A DNA stretch of 64,000 nt from Pelistega sp. (GTDB lineage: Bacteria > Pseudomonadota > Gammaproteobacteria > Burkholderiales > Burkholderiaceae_B), in contig JAUNUI010000008.1 of NCBI GenBank assembly GCA_030538255.1, forward strand, positions 44,942 to 108,941. Reading direction: 5' to 3'. Positions within the stretch are counted from its first letter, which is position 1, and each line of letters opens with the position of its first letter. The notes under the pieces were generated by a model. It saw only the letters and a list, made by a program, of their open reading frames with translations, searched no databases and was not told the origin of the DNA. Positions 45,959 through 55,151 of this stretch are shown here, one piece after another. The position numbers and the translations under genes were made by a program.

Positions 45959-47749
45959 TTAAATCGCCTGCGTACGTAACTCCAACCAAGCGAGCGCTAC
46001 ACCAGTTACTCGCGGACGCAAGCGACGTAATACCTCTTGATGATAGTTATTCAACCACTCCACTTCCCCAGCAGTCATCAGGCTCTTCTCAATACAGCGC
46101 GTATCAATCGGGCATAATGTTAAGGTTTCAAACTTTAATGTTTCAACAAATTCATTTCGCTCAGCAGGAACATTGCACACCAAGTTCTCAATACGGATCC
46201 CCCACTGACCTGGGCGGTATACGCCTGGCTCATTCGAGGTAATCATGCCTACTTGCATCTGAGTATTTGGGAATGAGTATGCACGATGAGAAATCACTTG
46301 CGGCCCTTCGTGGACATTCAAGAAATATCCAACACCGTGTCCTGTACCATGCCCATAATCTAGCCCCTCACGCCATAAGGGTGCACGCGCCAGTGTGTCT
46401 AATAAGGGTGCTGGGTAGCCGACAGGAAATACGGCTTGTGATAAGGCAATCATGCCTTTCAACACAGTCGTATAATCCCGCTTCTGCGCAGCTGAAATTT
46501 CACCAACAGGCACGACACGGGTAATATCCGTTGTACCATTCAGATATTGGCCGCCTGAATCAATCAGCAGCAAACCATCGCCTTGAATGTAGGCATAGGA
46601 CTCTGGTGTTGCACGATAATGAGGCATCGCACCATTGCCATTAAAACCAGCAATCGTGGCAAAGCTTGGGCAAATATAATGTTCTTGGCGTGCTCGAGCG
46701 GCACAGATTTGCTCATCGATTAAGAGTTCGCTAATCGTCTCACCCTGCCCTAAAGCTTGCTCAAACCAGGCAAAGAATTCACATAAAGCGGCGCCATCTT
46801 GCTCCATGGCTTGACGTACATGTTCTAAGTCTTGTGCGGTTTTCTGTGACTTAAATAATTGTGAGGGATTGATTTGCTCAATCGTCTTCTTACATGAAGA
46901 CTGGCTCATACTTAAGGTCACGCGCGCAGGATCAATCAACATGGTCGATTCGCTTGGCAAGGATTGCAAGACACTTAAGCAGTGATCATAATCAATGAGC
47001 TCTACACCATCAGCCGCTAAGGTTTGCGCCAGTGCATCATCCACCTTACCCTCATGGATAAAGAGTTGCGCATGCTCGGCATTAATCAGTAAATGAGCGA
47101 GAAAGACAGGATTATAATCCACATCCGAACCACGCAAATTCAGTATCCACGCAATATCATCAAGGGCACTAATAAAGTGATAATCTGCACCGCCTTGCTG
47201 CATCTGCCTACGCACTTTCTGTAACTTCTTCGCTCTTGATTCACTGACAAAAGGCGCTTTATGTTCATACAATGGCTGACGAGGTAAGGCTGGGCGCGTA
47301 ATCGCCAACTGATCAAATAAGTCCTGATCACTAACAATATTAGCACCCACTTTCTCTAGATCTTGAGCCAATTGACGCGCCTGTTTAAGCGCCATAATCA
47401 TACCGTTAAATCCGACCGACTGTCCCGCCTCAAGCTGCTGGCAAAGCCACTCATTCAAACCTAAAACATCAGGATCACCTAATTTCATCAAGGTGATACC
47501 ACTACCTTCTAACTGCAAGCTGGCTTGTTCCCAGTAACGACTATCGACCCAAAGACCTGCGAAATCAGCCGTAATCAGCAAGGTGCCCACAGAACCCGTA
47601 AAGCCACTCAAATACTCTCTTTGCTTCCAATATTCAGGGAGGTATTCTGAGAGATGTGGATCGGCCGATGGCACTATCCAAGCGCTAATCTGTGCTGATG
47701 CCATTATTTCGCGAAACTGCGCTAGACCCTGTGCAATCGATAAACTCAT
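45959..47749 (-). CDS. Xaa-Pro aminopeptidase (M24B, long three-domain form)
   Basis: A 596-residue cytosolic enzyme that removes N-terminal residues before proline, resembling eukaryotic XPNPEP1 with two creatinase-like N-terminal domains. The metal ligands lie in DSGGQYLNGTTDITR (near 397), HGTGHGVGYFLNVHE (near 470), TSNEPGVY (near 502) and RIENLV (near 519). The short E. coli PepP is different. The ATG at 47749 follows GTTAGGGT. It is transcribed alone. Confidence 0.92.
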   Translation of the reverse strand: MSLSIAQGLAQFREIMASAQISAWIVPSADPHLSEYLPEYWKQREYLSGFTGSVGTLLITADFAGLWVDSRYWEQASLQLEGSGITLMKLGDPDVLGLNEWLCQQLEAGQSVGFNGMIMALKQARQLAQDLEKVGANIVSDQDLFDQLAITRPALPRQPLYEHKAPFVSESRAKKLQKVRRQMQQGGADYHFISALDDIAWILNLRGSDVDYNPVFLAHLLINAEHAQLFIHEGKVDDALAQTLAADGVELIDYDHCLSVLQSLPSESTMLIDPARVTLSMSQSSCKKTIEQINPSQLFKSQKTAQDLEHVRQAMEQDGAALCEFFAWFEQALGQGETISELLIDEQICAARARQEHYICPSFATIAGFNGNGAMPHYRATPESYAYIQGDGLLLIDSGGQYLNGTTDITRVVPVGEISAAQKRDYTTVLKGMIALSQAVFPVGYPAPLLDTLARAPLWREGLDYGHGTGHGVGYFLNVHEGPQVISHRAYSFPNTQMQVGMITSNEPGVYRPGQWGIRIENLVCNVPAERNEFVETLKFETLTLCPIDTRCIEKSLMTAGEVEWLNNYHQEVLRRLRPRVTGVALAWLELRTQAI

Positions 47750-47968
47750 ACCCTAACCTCATGTTTTATGCCTAACTCTTGGAATCGGCGTGTAAAATAA
47801 CTACTACTGGCGCTTTAATCTGCTACTCATCAGCATTAGTTAACGATTTATTCACGCTAATATGCTTGGCAACTCTCATGTCCACATAGTGCAAAATTGG
47901 CGCCACTAAATTATACGCTTTGGGTAGATCGTTACACCTAAAGCATTTTCATCATATCAGGATATTGT

Positions 47969-48337
47969 ATGCGTTTTTACCTTGTATTTGCAGCCCTTTC
48001 TTGCATGTTAGCCGTTGCGTTAGGGGCTTTTGGTGCACACGCCCTTAAAGCCAGTCTTAACCCAGAACGACTTGCTGTCTGGAATACCGCCGTGTTTTAC
48101 CAGTTAAGTCACAGCATTGCACTCTTAGTGCTCGTGTCTCTGTCTGCTTTTTTACATGCCAAGTGGCAAAATTTTGGACTTAAATTAATGGTAGCTGCCA
48201 TCGTGTTATTCGCCGGTAGCTTATACGCTCTTGTATTAACGAATACCCCTGCGCTTGGTATGATCACCCCCATTGGCGGAGTTAGCTTCTTACTCGCCTG
48301 GCTTTGTATTGCTCTAGCCGCTATTAAAAAGCCATAG
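47969..48337 (+). CDS. DUF423 family membrane protein (YgdD-like)
   Basis: A 122-residue protein with four helices. LAVALGAFGAHALK near the start, a Tyr-Gln-x-x-His segment (FYQLSHSIALL) and TPIGGVSFLLAWLCIALAA at the end are the DUF423 hallmarks. The function is unknown. The ATG at 47969 follows ATCAGGATATTGT. It converges on scoB. Confidence 0.88.
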   Translation: MRFYLVFAALSCMLAVALGAFGAHALKASLNPERLAVWNTAVFYQLSHSIALLVLVSLSAFLHAKWQNFGLKLMVAAIVLFAGSLYALVLTNTPALGMITPIGGVSFLLAWLCIALAAIKKP

Positions 48338-48456
48338 TCGACTTAATGACGGCCATATGTATTCTTCTTGAGGTTTTCATCTACGATCCTAAAGTCCCTG
48401 CAAATATCATCACCGCTTCTGTTATTTTTGTCTAAAAATATTCTAACCATGAATAC

Positions 48457-48498
48457 AAAAACCTCAGTAAATGAATAGATTTCATCTACTGAGGTTTT
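48457..48498. terminator. Hairpin between DUF423 and scoB genes
   Basis: AAAACCTCAGTA (48457-48468) pairs with TACTGAGGTTTT (48487-48498), with A and T runs on both flanks, so it suits both convergent genes. Confidence 0.82.
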
Positions 48499-48517
48499 GC
48501 AAAACTATCAGCTAAAA

Positions 48518-49174
48518 TTAAGCAGCCACCGCTGAAAAGTCTAAAGGCACGCCAGTCTTCGCTTGTAACTCTCCAGCACTTACGCCATCAGCCAGTTCAA
48601 GCACTTTCAAGCCAGCTGGGGTCACTTCTAGCACCGCCAAATCCGTGATAATCAAATCCACCACCGCTAAACCAGTCAGCGGTAAAGTGCATTCTGGTAG
48701 GATTTTTAGATCTTCGGTACCGTCTTTTTTGCGTGCCACATGCTCCATTAATACGATAACGCGGCCAACACCAGCCACTAAGTCCATCGCACCACCCATA
48801 CCCTTGACCATTTTCCCTGGGATCATCCAGTTCGCCAAGTCGCCTTTTGCAGAAACTTGCATAGCGCCTAGAATGGCCAGATTAATTTTGCCACCACGAA
48901 TCATGGCAAACGAATCCGCTGAAGAGAAAAATGAAGAACCTGGTAAGGAAGTTACTGTCTGCTTACCGGCATTGATCATATCAGGGTCAATCTCAGCCTC
49001 AGTCGGGAATGGACCAATACCCAGTAAACCATTCTCTGACTGCAACCACACTTCCATATTATCAGGCACATGATTGGCTACCAATGTCGGCAAACCAATA
49101 CCGAGATTCACGTAGAAACCATCTTGTAACTCTTGCGCAGCACGTGCCGCCATTTGATCACGATTCCAAGCCAT
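48518..49174 (-). CDS. scoB: 3-oxoacid CoA-transferase subunit B
   Basis: A 218-residue family I CoA-transferase subunit. It begins [26 protein letters not shown] and carries the catalytic Glu in [14 protein letters not shown] near residue 52. With subunit A it moves CoA from succinyl-CoA to acetoacetate. The two genes are 12 bases apart. The ATG at 49174 has AAGGAGAATAA ahead. Confidence 0.93.
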   Translation of the reverse strand: MAWNRDQMAARAAQELQDGFYVNLGIGLPTLVANHVPDNMEVWLQSENGLLGIGPFPTEAEIDPDMINAGKQTVTSLPGSSFFSSADSFAMIRGGKINLAILGAMQVSAKGDLANWMIPGKMVKGMGGAMDLVAGVGRVIVLMEHVARKKDGTEDLKILPECTLPLTGLAVVDLIITDLAVLEVTPAGLKVLELADGVSAGELQAKTGVPLDFSAVAA

Positions 49175-49186
49175 TATTTATTCTCC

Positions 49187-49885
49187 TTATTCTGGACGGG
49201 TTGTACGCTGTTCAATGCGTTTTTCAGGGTTGGCGTTAAGCACGATACGGTGTACATAAATACCTGGCAGATGGATTTCATCAGGATTTAAATCACCTGT
49301 CTCAACAATCTGCTCAACTTCCACCACGGTTACCTTACCCGCCATGGCCACGTTAGGATTGAAGTTACGGGCTGTTTTGCGGAAAATTAAATTACCACTA
49401 CGATCAGCTTTATAAGCCTTCACCAAAGAGACGTCAGGCACAATCGCGCGCTCCATGACATACGTCTGACCATCAAACTCTTTATGCTCTTTACCTTCGG
49501 CAACGATAGTACCTACCCCAGTTTTAGTGAAAAAGGCTGGAATGCCAGCGCCGCCCGCACGCAAACGTTCTGCTAAGGTGCCTTGTGGGTTAAATTCCAA
49601 CTCCAACTCACCTGATAAGTACTGACGCTCGAACTCTTTATTCTCGCCCACATAGGAGGCAATCATCTTCTTCACTTGACGCGTCTCTAAGAGTTGACCT
49701 AAGCCGAAGCCATCAACACCCGCATTATTACTCACGCAAGTTAAGCCCTGCACACCTGAATCACGTAACGCGGCAATTAATGCCTCGGGAATACCGCACA
49801 GGCCAAAACCGCCCACACCGATGATCTGACCATCAGCAACTAAGCCCTCTAGGGCTTGAGCAGCACTTTCATACACCTTATCCAT
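49187..49885 (-). CDS. scoA: 3-oxoacid CoA-transferase subunit A
   Basis: A 232-residue family I CoA-transferase subunit with [23 protein letters not shown] near residue 18 and [15 protein letters not shown] near 52, both diagnostic. It forms the dimer with scoB downstream, enabling use of acetoacetate and butyrate-type intermediates, which fits the fatty-acid genes further right. The ATG at 49885 follows AAGGACAGTCA. Confidence 0.93.
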   Translation of the reverse strand: MDKVYESAAQALEGLVADGQIIGVGGFGLCGIPEALIAALRDSGVQGLTCVSNNAGVDGFGLGQLLETRQVKKMIASYVGENKEFERQYLSGELELEFNPQGTLAERLRAGGAGIPAFFTKTGVGTIVAEGKEHKEFDGQTYVMERAIVPDVSLVKAYKADRSGNLIFRKTARNFNPNVAMAGKVTVVEVEQIVETGDLNPDEIHLPGIYVHRIVLNANPEKRIEQRTTRPE

Positions 49886-50429
49886 TGACTGTCCTTATAC
49901 AAAAGGGTTAAAAATAACTAATGAAATCTTAGCAAATCTTAAGCGATAAACCATCAGTTTATAATAAACATCTAGTTTTCCCTAGGTGTTTAAGTGACAG
50001 TTTCATGATGAGCATCAAATTTCTATCGCAAGGCTTCTATTAACCTTAATATTAGCATCTGAATATTTCGGAACTTAAGTTTGCAATGCGGAACCAATCG
50101 CGACTAAAGCTATTTAAATCCACTTTACAAAAAACCTAAAAAATTTGAGAAAAATCCGGATAAAAATGATTTATTGCCGATTAAATCCGGTAAATCTAAC
50201 ATTAAAAATGACTCAAGCCGTGTAAAAATAATACTAATTTCTTTTTTATGTTCCGCCTAGCAAAACAAAATGAGCGTTTTATAAGCAAAAATCTGACAAA
50301 AATCAGGCTTTCACGATTGAAAACACCACCTTGCGGAAAAAAAGTAGTCAAATAGCTTTTTATGTCTACCGAATCCCATTACAATACAACAAATACATAA
50401 TTTACTATTAATTTGAGGAGAGTGTTCAC
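49886..50429. other. Divergent intergenic region, scoAB to ETF-QO
   Basis: A 544-base AT-rich stretch without a credible gene. It contains AAATCCGG repeats (near 50150 and 50184) and several AAAAATC stretches, but no promoter is clear enough to assign. Confidence 0.45.
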
Positions 50430-52076
50430 ATGTCAGAACGCGAATCGATGGAATATGACGTTGTCGTCGTAGGTGCTGGGCCAGCGGGCTTGTCAACTGC
50501 CATTAAACTAAAACAACTTGCCGCGACAGCTGGCAAAGAAATTAACGTCTGTGTTCTAGAAAAAGCTGCTGAAGTCGGCGCACATATTCTATCTGGCGCC
50601 GTCATGGACCCTATCGCCATCAACGAACTTTTCCCTGACTGGAAAGAACGTGGCGCCCCATTAAATACACCAGTTACTGAAGATCGCTTTTTATTCCTAA
50701 ATGAAAAAGGCGCACGTCGCACTCCCAACTGGGCACTGCCATCCTGTTTCCATAACGACGGCAATTATGTCGTTCGTCTTGGTGAGTTCACCCGTTGGTT
50801 AGGTGAGCAAGCTGAAAGCCTAGGTGTTGAAGTCTTCCCAGGTTTTGCAGCCGTTGAAATCCTCTATAACGAGCAAGGCGCAGTACGTGGCGTAGCCACA
50901 GGCAATATGGGAGTTAATCGTGATGGAACACCTTCTGAGCACTTCCAAGAAGGCATGGAACTGCATGCGAAATATACGATTTTCGCCGAAGGTGCGCGTG
51001 GTCAATTAGGTCGTCAATTAATTGAGCGCTACTCACTCAACACAGACCGCGACCCACAAAGCTATGGCATTGGCATCAAGGAGATGTGGGAAATTGATCC
51101 CGCTAAATCTAAACCTGGTTTGGTAATCCACACCGCAGGTTGGCCGCTACAGAATGACACCTATGGTGGTTCTTTCCTATACCATCTGAACGATAATCGT
51201 ATTGTCATCGGCATGGTAGTTGGTTTAGATTACGCTAACCCTTGGTTATCGCCTTTTGAAGAATTCCAACGCTATAAAACCCACCCAAGCATTAAAGAAT
51301 TCCTTGAGGGTGGTAAGCGCGTAGCTTACGGTGCACGCGCCATTACCGCTGGTGGCCTATTATCACTACCGAAATTAGTTTTCCCTGGTGGCGCCTTAGT
51401 GGGCTGTGAAGCAGGTTTCCTCAATGCTGCGCGCATTAAAGGCAGCCATGCGGCGATCAAGACCGGCATGATGGCTGCAGAAGCGATTTTCAAAGCACTA
51501 GAAGCTGAGCGTAGCCACGATGTCTTAAGTGACTACCCAATCGCTTTTGAAAACTCTTGGTTGCATACCGAGCTGAATCGCACTCGTAACTTCAAGCAGT
51601 GGTTCAAGAAGGGGCTCCTAATTGGCACCTTAATGACCGGTATTGAACAGAAACTTCTTGGTGGTAAAATCCCTTGGACAATCCACCGTAAGAAAGCTGA
51701 TCATGAGTGTTTACGTCCTGCCGCTGAGATGCCTAAGATTGACTATCCGAAACCTGATGGCGTGTATAGCTTTGACCGCTTAAGCTCTGTCTTTATTTCG
51801 AATACCAATCACGAAGAAAATCAGCCAATTCACTTAACCCTGAAGAACGCTGATATCCCAGTGAATACCAACTTATCTGTGTATGCAGGCCCTGAACAGC
51901 GCTACTGCCCTGCAGGTGTCTATGAGTTTATCAAAGACGATGTGGGTCAAGATAAGCTACAAATTAATGCACAAAACTGCGTTCACTGTAAAACCTGTGA
52001 CATTAAAGACCCCACCCAAAATATTGTTTGGGTTGCCCCACAAGGTGGCGAAGGTCCTGTTTACGATGGTATGTAA
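50430..52076 (+). CDS. Electron transfer flavoprotein-ubiquinone oxidoreductase
   Basis: A 548-residue peripheral inner-membrane FAD/4Fe-4S enzyme. It passes electrons from acyl-CoA dehydrogenases (through ETF) to quinone. The FAD motif VVVGAGPAGLSTAIKLKQ is at residues 12-29, and the cluster Cys are in RYCPAGVYEF and NCVHCKTCDIKDP near the end. AHILSGAVMDP is typical. The ATG at 50430 follows TTGAGGAGAGTG. ETF subunit genes are outside the window. Confidence 0.95.
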   Translation: MSERESMEYDVVVVGAGPAGLSTAIKLKQLAATAGKEINVCVLEKAAEVGAHILSGAVMDPIAINELFPDWKERGAPLNTPVTEDRFLFLNEKGARRTPNWALPSCFHNDGNYVVRLGEFTRWLGEQAESLGVEVFPGFAAVEILYNEQGAVRGVATGNMGVNRDGTPSEHFQEGMELHAKYTIFAEGARGQLGRQLIERYSLNTDRDPQSYGIGIKEMWEIDPAKSKPGLVIHTAGWPLQNDTYGGSFLYHLNDNRIVIGMVVGLDYANPWLSPFEEFQRYKTHPSIKEFLEGGKRVAYGARAITAGGLLSLPKLVFPGGALVGCEAGFLNAARIKGSHAAIKTGMMAAEAIFKALEAERSHDVLSDYPIAFENSWLHTELNRTRNFKQWFKKGLLIGTLMTGIEQKLLGGKIPWTIHRKKADHECLRPAAEMPKIDYPKPDGVYSFDRLSSVFISNTNHEENQPIHLTLKNADIPVNTNLSVYAGPEQRYCPAGVYEFIKDDVGQDKLQINAQNCVHCKTCDIKDPTQNIVWVAPQGGEGPVYDGM

Positions 52077-52112
52077 GCCATTAACAAGTATTAAGCAGTA
52101 AGTACTTACAAT

Positions 52113-52142
52113 AAAGCTCAGCGATTTTCGCTGAGCTTTTTT
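52113..52142 (+). terminator. Terminator after ETF-QO
   Basis: AAAGCTCAGCGA pairs with TCGCTGAGCTTT around a three-base loop, then a T-run to 52142. Confidence 0.92.
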
Positions 52143-52717
52143 ACTGATTTCTCAGTGACTAAAATAGGGTCTCACGTATTTTGGCATGTAATACGCTTAA
52201 CATACCCGTATTGATGCCCTCCCCCGCGATGCAGGACGAAATTATACGCAGAGTCCTGATCAATACACTCACATTCGCAGCAAGAACATTAAACCCATTA
52301 AATATCAATTTAAATATATAACGACAAAACCATATTCATGTGCAGCAATTACGTCGCTCAAATCACTTGATTAACTAAGGCTATATAATGAAATATATGC
52401 GCACGCAACAAACAATTTACAATTTAATTGTTACTGTTACAAAATAATTGGATCCAGGAGATATTTGTCCACTTAAGAACAGAAACGCATCAATTTCACT
52501 CAACTTCAGATAATTTACTGTATTTAACCATTAAAAATCATGTTACATTTCCATTTTTTCAGCTTAGCGTCAGCTTAATAAAATAAAATGCAAAGTTTTA
52601 TCTCTCTAAAGTCAAAGCAATTTGCCAAAAAGCCTTGTGAAGTCCTTGTTTTTTCTATATTATTTCTAATGACGCAAACAACGTCAAATGTCAATCCTTA
52701 TTATACTTATATAGACT
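52143..52717. other. Gene-free gap before the NlpC/P60 gene
   Basis: A 575-base gap. An imperfect hairpin, GGCATGTAATACG against CGTATTGATGCC, lies at about 52183-52218. No credible ORF; a 68-codon frame near its end is dismissed. The rest is AT-rich. Confidence 0.45.
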
Positions 52718-53383
52718 ATGCACTCAAAAACTTCTCACACAAGAGGAATCTTGTCGCGTTTGCGACGGGCTTTTCTCGCTGTTGCAGTATTTAGCGTACC
52801 CGCTATTTCTGCAGCGCAAAATGCCGACTTTATCGGTTTACAAATCAAGGCACAATCCAGTGTTATCCCTTCTACCTCAGACAGCACCAGCTGGTCTCCC
52901 AAGATCTCAGATCCGATTGGTGACCTTATTAGCCAAGCTAAAGCAGATCGTGCTAACCGTGACGCTTCGATTGGTTTGAAGTCAGGCGCCGCGATTAATA
53001 ATGAACTTGCACAAGCGGCCCTAAACTATGTTGGCGTCCGTTATCGCTTTGGTGGCGCCTCGCCAACCGGCTTTGACTGCAGCGGTTTGATTTATTACAC
53101 TGCAAGCAAATATATGGGTGTTGAATTACCACGTGTTGCTGCATCTATGGCTACCGTTGGCACATCAGTTCAACGCGCAGAATTACAACCTGGTGATTTA
53201 GTTTTCTTTAATACCCGTGGTTTCCGTAATTCTCATGTTGGTATCTATCTAGGTAATAACGAATTCTTACATGCCCCACGAAGCGGCACCACAGTTCGCG
53301 TCGAGAAAATGGGCGATTATTGGACTAAGCGCTACAATGGTGCTCGTCGAATCGAAACACAACGCTTAGCATCGGCTAAGTAA
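52718..53383 (+). CDS. NlpC/P60 family cell-wall hydrolase
   Basis: A 221-residue secreted C40 cysteine peptidase. The signal peptide is RAFLAVAVFSVPAISAAQ (residues about 17-34), followed by a spacer to about 95 and the NlpC/P60 domain. The catalytic Cys is in TGFDCSGLIYYTA (near 120), and His is in NSHVGIYLGNNEFLHAP (near 173). Such enzymes cut peptidoglycan stem peptides. The ATG at 52718 has no clear ribosome site. A strong terminator follows. Confidence 0.9.
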   Translation: MHSKTSHTRGILSRLRRAFLAVAVFSVPAISAAQNADFIGLQIKAQSSVIPSTSDSTSWSPKISDPIGDLISQAKADRANRDASIGLKSGAAINNELAQAALNYVGVRYRFGGASPTGFDCSGLIYYTASKYMGVELPRVAASMATVGTSVQRAELQPGDLVFFNTRGFRNSHVGIYLGNNEFLHAPRSGTTVRVEKMGDYWTKRYNGARRIETQRLASAK

Positions 53384-53520
53384 GCTTTTAGGAGCTATTC
53401 AGTACATAACTTGGCATAGTTTACTTAATCTCGCTTAATTCTCAAGCTGATTAAGTAAACCTCGCCTAATAGTGTAGGTTTAGCTAGCTGTAAGCACAAC
53501 AAACGAAAAAACTCTCTCTG

Positions 53521-53560
53521 ACAACAAAGCCTAGTCATATCTGACTAGGCTTTGTTGTTT
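53521..53560 (+). terminator. Strong terminator after the NlpC/P60 gene
   Basis: Perfect 17-base stem ACAACAAAGCCTAGTCA (53521-53537) with TGACTAGGCTTTGTTGT (53542-53558), loop TATC, then TT. Confidence 0.92.
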
Positions 53561-53765
53561 CCCCCTGTGTTGTTCCTCATATGCTGACACATCACCACCT
53601 GCTGTCTATTGCCTCACATCCTCCCTGTCTATCATTCCACCCCTACTTTCTATCTCCTCAGCCTCAACCATCTTTCCCTAATCTATTTTCGCAGCCCAAG
53701 CGATCACCACGAGACCAAATTAAGGCACACTTCCTGCTTAAATAAATAAACCTGTATCCTGACCA

Positions 53766-53930
53766 CTAACTATTATTAAACACTAACTGTGCACTGGGTT
53801 GTTGCTTGATGAAAAGCCGATACTCAGCACCCTCATCCCCCACTTGCACCGAAATACCCAATAATGACCATAACACCACTACGCCAAGCAATATCATCAA
53901 GAGATGATGAACTTGCATATTCTTATTCAT
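53766..53930 (-). CDS. Small single-pass membrane protein coupled to DUF2325 gene
   Basis: A 54-residue protein starting MNKNMQVHHLLMILLG, with one membrane helix (about residues 9-27) and a short outer part GAEYRLFIKQQPSAQ. Its ATG overlaps the stop of the upstream DUF2325 gene (ATGA at 53927-53930), so translation is coupled. It has no recognised family. Its operon position behind a Fur-box-like promoter suggests an iron-related role, by inference only. Confidence 0.65.
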   Translation of the reverse strand: MNKNMQVHHLLMILLGVVVLWSLLGISVQVGDEGAEYRLFIKQQPSAQLVFNNS

Positions 53931-54292
53931 CGCGCCCCCCTTCTTTGCGGACATACTCCTGCTACCTCTTTGCCACAATGCGCGCACACATAAGGACATT
54001 GATCGAGTGCCGTTTGCATGCTACACACTGATCGCTTACACGCCACAATCGGGATCTGTGATTTTTCAGCTGCCGCCCTGAATGACTTCATCACATTGTG
54101 ACCAAGAAAATCCGTCAGCAAGATTAAGATTTGCGTGCCACTTGGCAATTGCAAATTCTTTTTCTGGTGCGCTGGGTCTCTGCCTGTAATATGTTTATTG
54201 ATTTTAATATTATGTGCTTTGAGGACATCGGGTAAATTACCTAAACGATCAGCACCCACAATTACCGCTTCCATTGGCAAGCCTAAGGCCAT
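53927..54292 (-). CDS. DUF2325 domain protein, Cys-rich
   Basis: A 121-residue soluble protein. VIVGADRLGNLPDVLKAHNI near residue 10 and LILLTDFLGHNVMKSFRAAAE near 56 match the pattern of DUF2325. The C-terminal part carries Cys in VACKRSVCSMQTALDQC and CAHCGKEVAGVC, a likely metal-binding knot (CxxC). Its function is unknown. AGGAGAAAATT precedes the ATG at 54292. It lies behind a promoter with a Fur-box-like spacer. Confidence 0.82.
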   Translation of the reverse strand: MALGLPMEAVIVGADRLGNLPDVLKAHNIKINKHITGRDPAHQKKNLQLPSGTQILILLTDFLGHNVMKSFRAAAEKSQIPIVACKRSVCSMQTALDQCPYVCAHCGKEVAGVCPQRRGAR

Positions 54293-54320
54293 AATTTTCT
54301 CCTATCATTAATATAGCTAT

Positions 54321-54349
54321 ATTCTAAATGAGAATCATTATCATTACAA
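54321..54349 (-). promoter_or_regulatory. Promoter with Fur-box-like sequence for the DUF2325 operon
   Basis: On the minus strand TTGTAA and TAGAAT are separated by 17 bases. The spacer is covered by ATGAGAATCATTATCATT (54328-54345), close to the Fur 19-mer consensus. Confidence 0.75.
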
Positions 54350-54410
54350 GAGATGATGAGCAGTAAAATATTCTTCGTGTTGTTTTTAGCAATACTAGGG
54401 TAATTCATAG

Positions 54411-54453
54411 TTTCCATGTAGCACCAAATCCTTATAATCAAACAAACGTTTGA
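54411..54453 (+). promoter_or_regulatory. Promoter and PsrA-like operator of the tetR/fad genes
   Basis: TTTCCA (54411-54416), 16-base spacer and TATAAT (54433-54438). Immediately after lies TCAAACAAACGTTTGA (54438-54453), a CAAAC-N4-GTTTG palindrome matching the published PsrA box pattern. Confidence 0.68.
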
Positions 54454-54476
54454 ATATTTAATAACGGTGACACATT

Positions 54477-55151
54477 ATGACAATGAGCCGGTCTGAACAA
54501 ACCAAGAAAGCTATCTTAGATGCCGCAGAGCGCCTTTTTGTAAACAAAGGGCATGAAGGTTCATCAATGCGTGAAATCACGCAATTAGCCAATGTGAATC
54601 TAGCAGCCGTCAACTATCACTTCGGCAGCAAGGATGAATTAATCATTGCTGTTATGAAGCGACGATTAGGTTCAATCAATGCTGAACGCTTACGCCAACT
54701 TGATGAGCTTGAGGCTGAAGCAGCGGGCGAGCCCTTAAAGCCATCCCATATCGTCAATGCCTTCTTCGGTTCTTTATTATCTTTCGCTGATACTGACGAT
54801 CCCGAGGGGGGTATTTTCCTGCGACTGCTTGAACAGACTATGTTAAACCCCAGTGCATTTATTGCAGCCGTCGTTGCCAAAGAGAATGCTACTGTTGTAC
54901 ATCGCTACAAGGAAGCCTTGTATAAGTCCCTTCCTGATGTACCAAAAATTGAAATTTTATGGCGTTTGCAGTTTATGTTAGGCGCAACTTCATATGCCCT
55001 ACATGGTATTCGCACCCTTATCCAGGCTACTGATCAAGATGAGCTCGGTGCAGAATATGATTTAGAAACGCAATTTGACAACCAATTAAAACCACGCTTA
55101 TTAAGCTTTATCCTAGGAGGTTTACGTGCCCCTTTACCAGAATTTAATTAA
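54477..55151 (+). CDS. TetR-family regulator, PsrA/FadR-like
   Basis: A 224-residue repressor. The helix-turn-helix reads TKKAILDAAERLFVNKG, GSSMREITQLANVNLAAVNYHFGSKDEL (about residues 8-55), the usual TetR pattern with AVNYHFGSK as in PsrA. The ligand domain ends FILGGLRAPLPEF. PsrA binds long-chain acyl-CoAs and controls beta-oxidation genes; position and the upstream CAAAC/GTTTG site support this. The next gene, fadE, overlaps its 3' end by 26 bases. The first ATG (54477) is used; another lies at 54483. Confidence 0.85.
   Translation: MTMSRSEQTKKAILDAAERLFVNKGHEGSSMREITQLANVNLAAVNYHFGSKDELIIAVMKRRLGSINAERLRQLDELEAEAAGEPLKPSHIVNAFFGSLLSFADTDDPEGGIFLRLLEQTMLNPSAFIAAVVAKENATVVHRYKEALYKSLPDVPKIEILWRLQFMLGATSYALHGIRTLIQATDQDELGAEYDLETQFDNQLKPRLLSFILGGLRAPLPEFN

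Noticed and set aside
52588-52794. 68-codon plus-strand ORF ahead of the NlpC/P60 gene
   Set aside because: It overlaps the signal peptide of the NlpC/P60 gene in another frame and ends within it; no ribosome site or family pattern.
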